Assembly (NCBI RefSeq): GCF_001514115.1
Contig: NZ_KQ948481.1
Span: 1,142 to 65,141 of the forward strand
Reading direction: 5' to 3'
Origin: Streptomyces olivochromogenes
GTDB lineage: Bacteria; Actinomycetota; Actinomycetes; Streptomycetales; Streptomycetaceae
DNA length: 64,000 nt
Shown: positions 23,689-32,088 of the stretch, in pieces
Layout: each line of letters starts with the position of its first letter
Numbering within the stretch: position 1 is the first letter of the stretch
Made by a program: the position numbers and the translations under genes
The notes under the pieces: model-generated
Databases searched by the model: none
What the model was told of the DNA's origin: nothing
The model's input: only the letters and a program-made list of their open reading frames with translations

Positions 23689-24681
23689 ATGACCACCACA
23701 CGCATCCTCGTCACCGGCGGAGCGGGGTTCATCGGCTCGCACTACGTACGCACCCTGCTCGGCCCGGCAGGCCCCGGCGGCGTCGAAATCACCGTCCTGG
23801 ACAAACTCACCTACGCCGGCAACCCCGCCAACCTCGACCCGGTCCGCGCCCACCCCGCCTTCCGCTTCGTGCACGGCGACATCTGCGACACCCGCCTCGT
23901 GGCCGAACTCGTCGCCGGCCACGAGCAGATCGTGCACTTCGCCGCGGAGTCCCACGTCGACCGTTCCATCCTCGGCGCCGCCGAGTTCATCACCACCAAC
24001 GTGCTGGGCACCCAGACCCTGCTGGACGCCGCGCTGCGCCGGCCCGGCGGCCCGGCCCGCTTCCTGCACGTCTCCACCGACGAGGTCTACGGCTCCCTGG
24101 CCGAGGGCTCCTGGCCCGAGAGCGACCCGCTGCGCCCCAACTCCCCCTACGCCGCCTCCAAGGCCTCCTCCGACCTCGTCGCCCTCTCCTACCACCGCAC
24201 CCACGGCCTGGACGTCCGGGTGACCCGCTGCTCCAACAACTACGGCCACCACCACTTCCCCGAGAAGGTCATCCCCCTGTTCGTCACCAACCTCCTCGAC
24301 GGACACCGCGTCCCGCTGTACGGGCAGGGGCTCAACGTCCGGGACTGGCTGCACATCGACGACCACGTGCAGGGCCTGGAACTGGTGCGCACCGGCGGCC
24401 GGCCGGGCGAGGTGTACAACATCGGCGGCGGCACCGAGCTGAGCAACAAGGAACTGACCACCCTGCTGCTCGACCTCGCCGGGGCGACCTGGGACAGCGT
24501 CGAGCACGTGCCCGACCGGCTCGGCCACGACCTGCGCTACTCGGTGGACTGCACGAAGATCTCCCGCGAGCTCGGCTACCGCCCCCGCAAGGACTTCGCC
24601 CAGGGCCTGGCCGAGACCTTCGCCTGGTACCGCGACCACCGCGCCTGGTGGGAGCCCCTGAAGCACAAAGCCGCCCTTTGA
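23689..24681 (+). CDS. rmlB: dTDP-glucose 4,6-dehydratase
   Basis: A 330-aa extended SDR. The NAD loop is GGAGFIGSHYVRTLL, the acidic pair STDEVYG is followed by the catalytic YAASKASSDLV, and CSNNYGHHHFPEKVIPLF is the RmlB signature. It converts dTDP-glucose to dTDP-4-keto-6-deoxyglucose, the branch point for all deoxysugars here. Its Shine-Dalgarno GGAGGG lies inside the left end of element A, four bases before the ATG flank. The stop TGA at 24679-24681 overlaps the right end of element B, so this gene is framed on both sides by insertion elements. Confidence 0.5.
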   Translation: MTTTRILVTGGAGFIGSHYVRTLLGPAGPGGVEITVLDKLTYAGNPANLDPVRAHPAFRFVHGDICDTRLVAELVAGHEQIVHFAAESHVDRSILGAAEFITTNVLGTQTLLDAALRRPGGPARFLHVSTDEVYGSLAEGSWPESDPLRPNSPYAASKASSDLVALSYHRTHGLDVRVTRCSNNYGHHHFPEKVIPLFVTNLLDGHRVPLYGQGLNVRDWLHIDDHVQGLELVRTGGRPGEVYNIGGGTELSNKELTTLLLDLAGATWDSVEHVPDRLGHDLRYSVDCTKISRELGYRPRKDFAQGLAETFAWYRDHRAWWEPLKHKAAL

Positions 24682-24715
24682 ATCCTCCCCCTCGTAAACG
24701 AGGGGGATTCCTAGC

Positions 24716-25918
24716 TCACGCTGCCTGCCGCCCCGGCGGGGTGTCAGGTCTTCCACGATCAGCACTAGCCGGGTTGAGACCAGCCCGGACGAGCATCACG
24801 CGGGCGGAGTTCTTGTCCCTGGGGGACGAGATTCCGCACGCGGTGCAGGTGTAGGTGCGTTCCGACAGTGGCAGTGCGTGCTTGGCTCTCGCTCCGCAGT
24901 GCGCGCAGTCCATGGTGGTGTGCGCGGGGCGCACGAGCCGGAGGTCCCGATCGTGCTTACGCGCCATGTTGATCAGCTCCGCCTTGGTGGCGGAGATCGC
25001 CGCGTCGGCCGCCTTGCGGGCCATGGTGGACTTGGCGAGAAACTTCGGGCGGAAGTCCTCGACGGCGATGGTGTCATGATCGCGGACGACCTGCTTGGCC
25101 CATTTCCGGCCGGTGTCCTGGCGCTGCCGGGCGACCTTCTTGTACAGCTTCGCCGTCAGCTTCTTCGCTGTCCGGTAGCCCTTGGAGGCGGCCTGCCCGG
25201 CCTTGGGCTTACGCCGGGCCATCATCCGCTGATACCCGGTGAGTTTCGCGGCGGCCTTCCGCCCGTGCTCGACGTGAGGAAGGTCGTGGGTGTCGCTGGT
25301 GGTGGTCGCGGTCTCCTTCACCCCCCAGTCGATACCCAGCACGTTGCCGGTCTCCGGCAGCGGCTGGACTTCGGTTGCCACGACGAACGAGGCGTACCAG
25401 TGGCCGAGGCTGTCGCGGTGGACACGCACGGACGACGGGTCGGCAGGAAGGTCGCGCGACCACACCACCGTCACGCCGATGCCGCCCGCGAGGTGCAGGC
25501 GCCCGTCCTTGAGCCGGAAACCGTTGCGGTTGTAGTTCAGGCTCGGGTCGGCCAGGGACTTCTTCTTGTACTTCGGCATCCCCGCCCGCTGCCGCATCGG
25601 CAGCCGGGCCTTGATGTCCTTCAACGCCTTGGCGCGGGACTTGCCGAAGTCCCGGATGATCTGCTGCTGCGGAACACTGCTGCCCTCACGCAGCCACGCA
25701 TGGTGGGTGCGGGCCTCGGTCAGCATCTTGTCCAGCCGCGCCGGACCGCACTTCTCCTCGTCCCGGTGGGCCTTCTTGGACCGGGCGCAGCATTCGTTCC
25801 AGATCCACCGGCACCGGTCCCACTCACCCAGCAGCGCCGTGAGCGCGGTGGATGACACCCGAAGCCGGTAGGTGTACCGGGCGTGCCCGGCCTCCCCGAC
25901 TTCCAGAGGCGCCGTCAT
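24716..25918 (-). CDS. tnpB: TnpB-family RNA-guided nuclease (element B, second subgroup)
   Basis: A 400-aa TnpB from ATG 25918 (the frame extends to 26002). It differs clearly from the other three copies: RYTYRLRVSSTALTALLGEWDRCRWIWNECC at the N-terminus, RuvC Asp in LGIDWGVKE, Glu in IAVEDFRPKF, and Asp in SSPRDKNSARV. The zinc-finger cysteines are CAHC...CTAC. All catalytic positions look intact. It is divergent from the RHH ORF with only 18 bp between starts, so the two share a promoter region or one is leaderless. Confidence 0.5.
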   Translation of the reverse strand: MTAPLEVGEAGHARYTYRLRVSSTALTALLGEWDRCRWIWNECCARSKKAHRDEEKCGPARLDKMLTEARTHHAWLREGSSVPQQQIIRDFGKSRAKALKDIKARLPMRQRAGMPKYKKKSLADPSLNYNRNGFRLKDGRLHLAGGIGVTVVWSRDLPADPSSVRVHRDSLGHWYASFVVATEVQPLPETGNVLGIDWGVKETATTTSDTHDLPHVEHGRKAAAKLTGYQRMMARRKPKAGQAASKGYRTAKKLTAKLYKKVARQRQDTGRKWAKQVVRDHDTIAVEDFRPKFLAKSTMARKAADAAISATKAELINMARKHDRDLRLVRPAHTTMDCAHCGARAKHALPLSERTYTCTACGISSPRDKNSARVMLVRAGLNPASADRGRPDTPPGRQAA

Positions 25919-25936
25919 GATGCCAGCGTAGCGACC

Positions 25937-26152
25937 ATGGACGACGGGGTACGCACAACTGCCAGGATCCCCACCGCACTTCATGCCCGCTGGGCTGCCC
26001 ACGCCAAGCGCGAGCGGCGGTCACTCAACGCCGATCTCATCTACCTCCTGGAGGGCGTCCTCGGCACTCCCGCAGTGGACGCCGAATCGCCCGGCGGCGA
26101 TTCGGCTACCCCTCCCCCGCTACACGGGAAGCCGGATTCCTCCCCGGCCTAA
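25937..26152 (+). CDS. Arc/CopG-like ribbon-helix-helix protein inside element B
   Basis: A 71-aa ORF from ATG 25937. Residues 5-42 (VRTTARIPTALHARW ... SLNADLIYLLE) match the Arc-type RHH fold: a beta strand, then two helices with the NADLIYLLE packing helix. The stop codon TAA falls in the loop of the left-end hairpin, so the gene fills the space between tnpB and the element end exactly. It may repress the tnpB promoter, with which it is divergent. An accessory regulator in a TnpB element is unusual. Confidence 0.5.
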   Translation: MDDGVRTTARIPTALHARWAAHAKRERRSLNADLIYLLEGVLGTPAVDAESPGGDSATPPPLHGKPDSSPA

Positions 26153-26302
26153 AGGCCGGGGCATCTTCCGGTGAGCCGGTGAGCGCGCTCCCAGGGGGCG
26201 GGCCCGGCCTGGAGAAGACGCGTTCCCTTGCGTTCCTGTCACATCCTGGCGGGCCGGTCCGTCAGGAAGGTGTAACCACCGGCAACGGCACAGGAGCTCA
26301 CC

Positions 26303-26776
26303 ATGGACGCCCGCTTGAACCTCTTCGGCAACCCGGTCGCAGGCAAGGCCCTGCGGCACATCAACTCGGCAGGCAAGGCGGTCTCGGACTCGGCGCTGCC
26401 GGCCGCGACGCAGGAACTGGTGAAGATCCGCGCCAGCCAGATCAACGGCTGCGGGTTCTGCACCGACATGCACACCAAGGACGCCGCGCACGCCGGGGAG
26501 AGTCCGGTACGCCTCCACCTGGTCGCGGCCTGGCGCGAGGCCACGGTGTTCACCGACGCCGAGCGCGCCGCCCTGGAGCTGACCGAGCAGGGCACCCGCA
26601 TCGCGGACGCGGCCGGCGGGGTCACGGACGAGGCCTGGGCGAACGCCGCCAAGCACTACGACGAGGACCAGCTCGCCGCGCTGGTCTCCCTCATCGCCCT
26701 CATCAACGCCTACAACCGCGTGAACGTCCTCGTCCGCCAGCCCGCCGGCGACTACCAGCCCGGCCAGTTCGGATAA
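26303..26776 (+). CDS. AhpD-like carboxymuconolactone decarboxylase family protein
   Basis: A 157-aa all-helical protein. The redox motif is NGCGFCTDMHTKDAA, with the CxxC pair plus His of AhpD-like peroxidase partners (residues 50-64). The motif ELVKIRASQINGC precedes it. It is likely a cytosolic alkylhydroperoxidase-type enzyme. It lies just beyond element B and is not obviously part of the biosynthetic pathway. The assignment to the CMD/AhpD family is firm; the substrate is unknown. Confidence 0.5.
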   Translation: MDARLNLFGNPVAGKALRHINSAGKAVSDSALPAATQELVKIRASQINGCGFCTDMHTKDAAHAGESPVRLHLVAAWREATVFTDAERAALELTEQGTRIADAAGGVTDEAWANAAKHYDEDQLAALVSLIALINAYNRVNVLVRQPAGDYQPGQFG

Positions 26777-26851
26777 CCGGCTCCACGGCTCCGCCGGACA
26801 CGCCCGCGCCTCAGGGGCGCGGGCGTGTCACTTGCCCCGGCGGTCAGGGGG

Positions 26852-27424
26852 CTAGGAGGTCTTGGTCGGCTTGGCGGTCATGGCCGGGTGTGCCGTCTTC
26901 GACGGCTTCGGCTTCGGCGAGTACTTGTGGGTCCTCGACGGGGTCGGCTTCGGCTTGGGCTTCGGCGAGTACTTGCTCGTCCTCGACGGAGTCGGCTTCG
27001 GCTTGGGCTTCGGCGAGTACTTGTTCGTCCTCGACGGAGTCGGCTTGGGCTTCGGCGAGTACTTGTTGGTCCTCGACGGAGTCGGCTTCGGCTTCGGCGA
27101 GTACTTGTTCGTCCTCGACGGCGACGGTTTCGGCGAATGCTTGTCGGTCATCGACGGCGACGGTTTCGGCGAATGCTCGGTGGTCGTCGACGGCGACGGC
27201 TTGCCGGTCATCGTCGTCGGCGACGGCTTGTCGGTCATCGTCGACGGCGACGGCTTGTCGGTCATCGTCTTCGACGTCTCCGACGCCGTTGTCGAAGGTG
27301 TCGTTGCGGGTGATCCGGTGGCCGCCACCGCGGTACCGCCCGCTGTTCCCCCGGACAGCAGGGCCGCTGTCAGGGTTCCTACGGCGAAGGTGCGCCCCCA
27401 GTGGCTGCGGAATGTGGCATTCAC
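26852..27424 (-). CDS. Secreted low-complexity repeat protein
   Basis: A 190-aa protein that starts with GTG at 27424 after GGGAGAAC. A Sec signal (VNATFRSHWGRTFAVGTLTA, then ALLSGG...AVAA) is followed by a fully repetitive mature part. There are five units of the PSRTNKYSPKPKPT type, preceded by shorter M-T-D-K-P-S-P-S repeats. It is rich in Lys and Pro, without Cys or aromatic residues other than Tyr, so it should be extended and basic, perhaps wall- or polyanion-binding. The DNA repeat (period about 42-57 bp) is obvious on the plus strand. It resembles in style the tail of the DUF6777 protein. Function is unknown. Confidence 0.5.
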   Translation of the reverse strand: MNATFRSHWGRTFAVGTLTAALLSGGTAGGTAVAATGSPATTPSTTASETSKTMTDKPSPSTMTDKPSPTTMTGKPSPSTTTEHSPKPSPSMTDKHSPKPSPSRTNKYSPKPKPTPSRTNKYSPKPKPTPSRTNKYSPKPKPKPTPSRTSKYSPKPKPKPTPSRTHKYSPKPKPSKTAHPAMTAKPTKTS

Positions 27425-27664
27425 GATGTTCTCCCATCTTGAACAACTGCCCCATTGGTCACTGTCGGCCTCAACCGAGGTTAGGTCGGTGCCCCCCGAT
27501 CGGCGACCGGAGCACATCGGTTCGCACTTTCAACAGAAGTGGCGGATGCCCGTGCGCGGCCGCACTCCCCGGGCGGGCAGGAGTTGACGCCCTCCTCGCC
27601 TCCCGCCTGCGGAACAATGGCCTCCACCACAGCGTGCGGGATCCGCGCCCGGCCGACCGGCCGG

Positions 27665-27889
27665 ATGCTGATCAACCTGATTCTCCGCGCCCTCCCGTTC
27701 TGGATCCGCGAACCGCTGGTCATCGCCGTCAGCCTCTTCTTCGCCGGCCTCGCCCTGTACTGGTTCGTCATGGCCGGAGGATGGGCCCGGGGCGGCATCG
27801 GTCTCGCGTCTGTGGCCGTCGCGGCCCTGCGGATCCATCTCCTGCGCCGTGAGTGGAGATCCCGCCAGGCCGCGAGAGGAAGCGTGTGA
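27665..27889 (+). CDS. Small hypothetical membrane protein
   Basis: A 74-aa ORF from ATG 27665. It has one or two hydrophobic segments (PLVIAVSLFFAGLALYWFVMA and GGIGLASVAVAALRI) and a basic C-terminus (LLRREWRSRQAARGSV). An upstream in-frame ATG gives an extra 42 residues of low complexity and is not preferred. No family is recognised. Confidence is moderate because it is short. Confidence 0.5.
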   Translation: MLINLILRALPFWIREPLVIAVSLFFAGLALYWFVMAGGWARGGIGLASVAVAALRIHLLRREWRSRQAARGSV

Positions 27890-28000
27890 AGCCCTGCGCC
27901 GAGCCCGCTCCAACCCGCGGCCAGGGCAGGCCGGTTCACACCCGGCGGCCGCCGGCGGCCGAGCTCCCGGCGGCGGGGTTCTTGGTGCCGGCCGCCGGAC

Positions 28001-28474
28001 TCACCGCGCCGGATCTGCCAGGGCGGCCAGATCGGTCCCGGCCGTCACCGCGTCGCGCAGCAGCGCGGCGATCTCCTCCGGCTCCAGAGCGAGGGCGCCG
28101 AGCGCCCGCACGCTCAGCGGGACTTCCTCGAGCCGGTACTCGCCGCGGTCCGGGTCGGCGAACTCCGGACCGGTGCGGTCCGCCTCGGACCAGGACCGGA
28201 TACGGGCCAGGTAGAAGTACTGGCGCTGGTGCTCCCCGGCCAGCACCCGCAGCAGGCCCGTGATCTGCGGCTCGGCGCCGGTCTCTTCGCGTACCTCACG
28301 GACCAGGGCCGCGCGCAGGCCCGGATCGTCCGGTTCGACGTGGCCGCCGGGAAAGACCCGGTAGGGCGCCGCGCCGGGCCAGGTGCGGCGGATCAGCAGC
28401 AGCCGGCCGGCGGGCGTGAGCAGTACCGCCCGGACACACTCGATCACCGCACCTCCCGCTGCCGGGGCCGCCAC
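28001..28474 (-). CDS. NUDIX hydrolase
   Basis: A 157-aa NUDIX protein. The box starts at GGHVEPDDPGLRAALVREVR and ends EETG, with the REVREE metal-binding core intact and Asp in place of the usual Gly after the first Glu. It hydrolyses a nucleoside diphosphate linked to an unknown moiety. It lies 8 bp after the RmlC-like epimerase gene on the same strand, so the two are co-transcribed. It could police nucleotide-sugar side products, or be housekeeping. Confidence 0.5.
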   Translation of the reverse strand: MAAPAAGGAVIECVRAVLLTPAGRLLLIRRTWPGAAPYRVFPGGHVEPDDPGLRAALVREVREETGAEPQITGLLRVLAGEHQRQYFYLARIRSWSEADRTGPEFADPDRGEYRLEEVPLSVRALGALALEPEEIAALLRDAVTAGTDLAALADPAR

Positions 28475-28482
28475 CCGTCAGG

Positions 28483-29097
28483 TTACGGGCGACGGCCGGC
28501 GGGGGCGGCGGGACGGTAGGAGGCGAGGGCCTGTTCGTAGGTGGGCAGCAGGCCGCGGGCCGCGGCCTCGGAGAGGCCGGGGGCGTGGGTGTCCTTGTCG
28601 GAGCGGATCAGTTGTCCGGTGGTGTTCCAGGGGATGCCGATGTCGGGGTCGAGGGCCTGGATGTCGACCATGGTGCCGGGCACGTACTCCTCGGAGCACA
28701 GGTAGTTCATGCAGGTGTCGTCGCTCAGGGCGAGGAAGGCGTGGCCGAGGCCGTCGGCGAGGTAGACGCCGATGCCGGAGCCGGCTTCCTGCAGGGTGGT
28801 GTCGAACATGCCGAACGTCGGGGAGCCGACGCGCAGGTCGACGACCACGTCCAGGGCGGCGCCGCGCACGCAGGTCACCAGTTTCGCCTGGCCCGGCGGC
28901 AGGGTGGTGCCGTGGATGCCGCGCAGCGTATTGCGCCGGGAGACGGAGTAGTTGACCTGCCGGACGGTGAACGGCTGGCCGCTCGCCGCTATCAGGCCGC
29001 CCAGCCGCCAGGCCTCGAAGAACAGGCCCCGGTTGTCCGGCAGCTGCGACGGTGTGATCCGGAAGGCGTCGCGGACCTTCATCTCCTCAATGGCCAT
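28483..29097 (-). CDS. RmlC-like dTDP-4-keto-6-deoxyhexose epimerase
   Basis: A 204-aa cupin from ATG 29097 after GAGGA. The RmlC signatures are present: FFEAWRL, NYSVSRRNTLRGIHGTT with the catalytic His at about residue 64, VTCVRGAALDVVVDLRVGSPTFG, and YLADGLGHAFLALSDD. It epimerises C5, or C3 and C5, of a dTDP-4-keto sugar, so the final sugar may be an L-form or a C3 epimer. Upstream of it lies a 45-bp palindrome that separates it from the MFS gene. Whether it is a 3,5- or a single-position epimerase cannot be read by eye. Confidence 0.5.
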   Translation of the reverse strand: MAIEEMKVRDAFRITPSQLPDNRGLFFEAWRLGGLIAASGQPFTVRQVNYSVSRRNTLRGIHGTTLPPGQAKLVTCVRGAALDVVVDLRVGSPTFGMFDTTLQEAGSGIGVYLADGLGHAFLALSDDTCMNYLCSEEYVPGTMVDIQALDPDIGIPWNTTGQLIRSDKDTHAPGLSEAAARGLLPTYEQALASYRPAAPAGRRP

Positions 29098-29144
29098 GCG
29101 TCCTCGGTTCGTCGGGGCGTCAGGGGCGCCGGTTCGTGGGACGG

Positions 29145-29189
29145 CGCCGGGGCCGGCGCCACCCGTGACGGGTGGCGCCGGCCCCGGCG
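29145..29189 (-). terminator. 45-bp near-perfect palindrome terminator
   Basis: The 22 bp at 29145-29166 are exactly complementary to 29168-29189, with a single central base. Folded RNA would have a stem of about 20 bp with a small loop. It directly follows the MFS stop at 29195 on the minus strand. Confidence 0.5.
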
Positions 29190-29194
29190 TCCGG

Positions 29195-30655
29195 TCAGTG
29201 CAGGGGCGCCGGGGCGCTCTCCTGCGCGGGGGCGGCCTGCGCGACGGGGGCGCTCGCGGCGCGCCGGCGGGAGGGCGCCAGCAGCATGGCGAAGGTGGCA
29301 AGGGCCACCGCGGTGGCGCCCACCCACATGGCGGGCACCAGGCCGTCGACGAAGTTGCGCGGTGAGGCGTAGCCGCCGTTGGCGCTGAAGATGGAGGCGA
29401 GCAGGGCCACGCCGAGGGCGGCGCCGACCTCGCGGGTGGCGGCGGTGACGCCGGAGGCGATGCCTTGTTCGTGTTCGGCGACCGAGCCCATGGTGAGGTT
29501 CATCAGCGGGGCGTAGAACAGGGCCATGCCGGCGCCGCAGATCATCAGGGAGGGCAGCTGGGCGGCGTAGGAGACGTCCGGCTTGAGGACGAACGCCCAA
29601 TAGACCATGCCGGCGGTCATCATGGCGAGGCCGAGGGTGACCACGGGTTTCCCGCCGATGCGGTCGGAGACCATGCCGCCGATGGGGGCGACGACCATCG
29701 GCATGGCGGTCCAGGCCAGCAGCCGTACGCCGGCCTGCATGGCGGTGTAGCCCTGGATGTTCTGCAGGAACTGGGTCATCAGGAAGATCGCGCCGAACAT
29801 GCCGACCGACATGAGGGCGCCGGCCAGGTTGATCGCGGTGAAGGCGCGGTTGCGGAACATCCGCATCGGCACCATCGGGTGTTCGGTGCGGTTCTCCCAC
29901 ACCACGAACAGGGCCATCACGGCGGTGCCGCCGATCAGTGCGCCCAGGACCTGGGGGGATGTCCAGCCGTCGCCGTGGCCCTTGATCAGGCCCAGCACGA
30001 TGCCGAACAGGCCCAGGCTGGCCAGGGCGGTGCCGACGGCGTCCAGGCGGGAGTGGGCGATGCGGCTCTCGGCGAGCTTGCGGAAGGACAGCGGGGCAAG
30101 CGCCAGGCCGATCGGCACGTTCAGCCAGAAGATCCACTGCCAGGACAGGTGCTCGACGATGGCGCCGCCCACCAGCGGGCCGGCCGCGATGGACAGTCCG
30201 TTGACGGCGCCCCAGATGCCCAGGGCCGCGCCGCGTTTCTCGGCGGGCACGGCGGCGGTCAGCAAGGTCACCGACAGCGGCATGATGATGGCCGCGCCGA
30301 CGCCCTGGACGGCGCGGGCGGCGACGAGTTCGTTGATGCCGGGCGCGAGGGCGGCGGCCGCGGAGGCGGCGGTGAACAGCAGCAGGCCCAGGCTGAAGAC
30401 CTTGCGGCGGCCGAAGCGGTCGCCGAGGGCGGCGCCGAACATCATCAGGACCGCGAAGGACAGCGTGTAGGCGTTGACCGTCCATTCCAGGTCGGTGAGG
30501 CTGCCGCCGAGTTTCTCCCGGATGGTGGGCAGCGCCGTGATGATGACGAGGTTGTCCAGCCCCGCCATGAACGAGGCGAGGCTGGTGGTGAGAATGGCCC
30601 AGAAGACCACCCTCCTGGTGTCACCGCCCGGGGATGGGGGGTTGACGGTGCTCAT
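29195..30655 (-). CDS. MFS exporter, DHA2 (14-TM) family
   Basis: A 486-aa transporter from ATG 30655 after AGAAAGGATG. The motif A-like GAALGDRFGRRKVF and motif C (GAVNGLSIAAGPLVGGAIVE) are typical of EmrB/QacA proton-driven drug exporters. LDNLVIITALPTI at TM1 also fits. It is the best candidate for product efflux and self-resistance, and there is a second DHA2 pump at 32089. Strong hairpins on both sides (29145 and 30821) make it an isolated transcription unit. Confidence 0.5.
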   Translation of the reverse strand: MSTVNPPSPGGDTRRVVFWAILTTSLASFMAGLDNLVIITALPTIREKLGGSLTDLEWTVNAYTLSFAVLMMFGAALGDRFGRRKVFSLGLLLFTAASAAAALAPGINELVAARAVQGVGAAIIMPLSVTLLTAAVPAEKRGAALGIWGAVNGLSIAAGPLVGGAIVEHLSWQWIFWLNVPIGLALAPLSFRKLAESRIAHSRLDAVGTALASLGLFGIVLGLIKGHGDGWTSPQVLGALIGGTAVMALFVVWENRTEHPMVPMRMFRNRAFTAINLAGALMSVGMFGAIFLMTQFLQNIQGYTAMQAGVRLLAWTAMPMVVAPIGGMVSDRIGGKPVVTLGLAMMTAGMVYWAFVLKPDVSYAAQLPSLMICGAGMALFYAPLMNLTMGSVAEHEQGIASGVTAATREVGAALGVALLASIFSANGGYASPRNFVDGLVPAMWVGATAVALATFAMLLAPSRRRAASAPVAQAAPAQESAPAPLH

Positions 30656-30820
30656 CCGAGCATCCTTTCTGGAGGCGGGTCGTGCGAGATGCTCATCGCC
30701 GTGACCGGTCCGGCCCGCGGCGCCCTGGTGCCCGCGGCCGCGCGCGGGCCGGTACGGCGCCGTCGACGCTACGGACGCCTGCTCAAGTCCTCCTCGAGCC
30801 GCGCTCGGCACCCGGGCGCG

Positions 30821-30873
30821 GGCACGGCGGGGCCCGGGTGCCGGTGTGTCCGGTACCCGGGCCCCGCCGTGCC
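30821..30873 (-). terminator. 23-bp hairpin terminator after NTF2-like gene
   Basis: Arms 30821-30843 and 30851-30873 pair over 23 bp with one mismatch and a 7-nt loop. The hairpin lies 30 bp past the stop of the 30903-31373 gene on the minus strand and separates the long biosynthetic operon from the MFS gene. Confidence 0.5.
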
Positions 30874-30902
30874 GCGCCGCGCCGGCGGAAAGAAGGGGAG
30901 GG

Positions 30903-31373
30903 TCAGGCGAGTTGGCGCTGGAAGGTGGCGATGTCGAAGTAGAGGGTCTCGTCGATGAGGACGTCGCCGTCGAAGTGGAAGAAGACGGCGACGGGGGCGT
31001 CGATGGACTTGCCGCGGTTGGGGATGCCGCGCCAGTCGGCCTCCTGCCTGCCGCGGGCCTGTGCCTCGAGGATCACGGCGGTGGGCGTGTGGTGCACGTG
31101 GTGCAGTTCGTGCTCGAGGCCGGGGAAGGCGGCCTTGAGGTCGGCGAAGTAGCCCTTCTTGATGGCTTCTTCGCCGATCAGCGGGCCCTCTTCGAAGGCC
31201 TGGATGCGGTAGACGCCGCCGCGCGGGAAGGTGGCCAGCACGCCGTCGATGTCCCAGGCGATCTCGGCGACCGTGTGCTGCAGGACGACCGCCTCGCGCT
31301 TCTTGCGCAGTTCGGCGTCGGGCTGCGGGAGATCCGCACCGGGCAGGGTGAATTCGTGTGCTTCGGTGGCCAT
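30903..31373 (-). CDS. NTF2/SnoaL-like fold protein
   Basis: A 156-aa protein with ATG at 31373 behind GGAGG. The pattern VAEIAWDIDGVLATFPRGGVYRI, then IGEEAIKKGYFADLKAAFPGLEHELHHVHH, then VFFHFDGDVLIDETLYFD fits the NTF2-like superfamily, such as SnoaL-like cyclases and isomerases. The His-rich HHVHHT could be catalytic. It is the last gene of the cupin-MFS block and is followed by a strong terminator. A cyclisation or isomerisation role on the polyketide is possible but not proven. Confidence 0.5.
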   Translation of the reverse strand: MATEAHEFTLPGADLPQPDAELRKKREAVVLQHTVAEIAWDIDGVLATFPRGGVYRIQAFEEGPLIGEEAIKKGYFADLKAAFPGLEHELHHVHHTPTAVILEAQARGRQEADWRGIPNRGKSIDAPVAVFFHFDGDVLIDETLYFDIATFQRQLA

Positions 31374-31481
31374 GACCATTCCTCCACGCATCGGCCGTAT
31401 GTCGGTTGGGGCCGACGCTAGGGCGCACGGCTCGCTGCGCCCTTGGGTCCGGCTCGAACTCCCGGCCTTTCGACGGTTTGT

Positions 31482-32051
31482 TCAGGCGGTGGGCTGGAGG
31501 GTCGCGGTGTTCTGGGGCGGGCGGTAGGTGGGGCGGTAGCCGCAGGCCAGGGAGAGCGGGGAGAGCAGCAGGCACAGGGCCGTGTCGAGGGGGTAGGGGC
31601 GGCCGGTGACGACGCGGTACTCGTCGCGGAAGGCGAGGGCGAGCAGCGGCATCTGCAGGCGGGGGGTGCCGTCGGGGCGCAGCCGGCCTTCGTTGGTCAG
31701 GCCCCAGAGGGTCTCGAAGACGGTTTCGGTCCGGTAGGCAGGGGTGGTGCGCCAGATGACCCGGGTGGGTTCGGGGCCGGGGTTCCACATGGAGTGGACG
31801 GCGCCCGGCGGGATGTAGAAGTCGGCGCCTTGTTCGTACTCGTGCAGGACGCCGTCGAGCTGGAGGCTGAGGCGGCCGCTTTCAAGGCGCATGTGTTCGG
31901 TCTGGCGGGGGTGGTAGTGCTGGGGCGGTTTGATGACGGCGGGGGCGTACTCGACTTCGACTTCGACGAAGGCGCCGTCGGTTTCGGCGGCGGTGGTCAG
32001 GAAGGTGAGCTTGTCCTTGCCGAGGTGGAGGGTGTCTCCGGGGCGTGCCAT
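31482..32051 (-). CDS. Cupin-domain protein
   Basis: A 189-aa small-molecule cupin. Motif 1 (HYHPRQTEHMRLESGRLSL, with H-H-E-type metal ligands) and motif 2 (GADFYIPPGAVHSMWNPG) are both present, so a metal-binding single cupin barrel at residues 40-110 is likely. The C-terminal half is helical and without clear homology. Members include dioxygenases, isomerases and ligand-binding proteins. It is in line with the MFS gene upstream (37-bp gap) and the NTF2-like gene downstream (108-bp gap), so it is probably part of tailoring. Confidence 0.5.
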   Translation of the reverse strand: MARPGDTLHLGKDKLTFLTTAAETDGAFVEVEVEYAPAVIKPPQHYHPRQTEHMRLESGRLSLQLDGVLHEYEQGADFYIPPGAVHSMWNPGPEPTRVIWRTTPAYRTETVFETLWGLTNEGRLRPDGTPRLQMPLLALAFRDEYRVVTGRPYPLDTALCLLLSPLSLACGYRPTYRPPQNTATLQPTA

Positions 32052-32088
32052 GGGCCTCTCCGTGTGGGTTGGGGGGGTTGGGGGGTGG

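Larger units (their letters stand above)
24678..26172 (-). mobile_element. TnpB element B with a divergent RHH gene
   Basis: The right end begins with TTGA at 24678 (TCAA on the element strand), overlapping the rmlB stop, and carries a hairpin (CCCCCTCG-TAAA-CGAGGGGG) at about 24686-24705. The left end has the hairpin CCCCGGCC-TAAA-GGCCGGGG (26142-26161). It holds a tnpB gene of a different subgroup from elements A, C and D, plus a small divergent ORF. The left-end sequence resembles that of element E. Confidence 0.5.
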
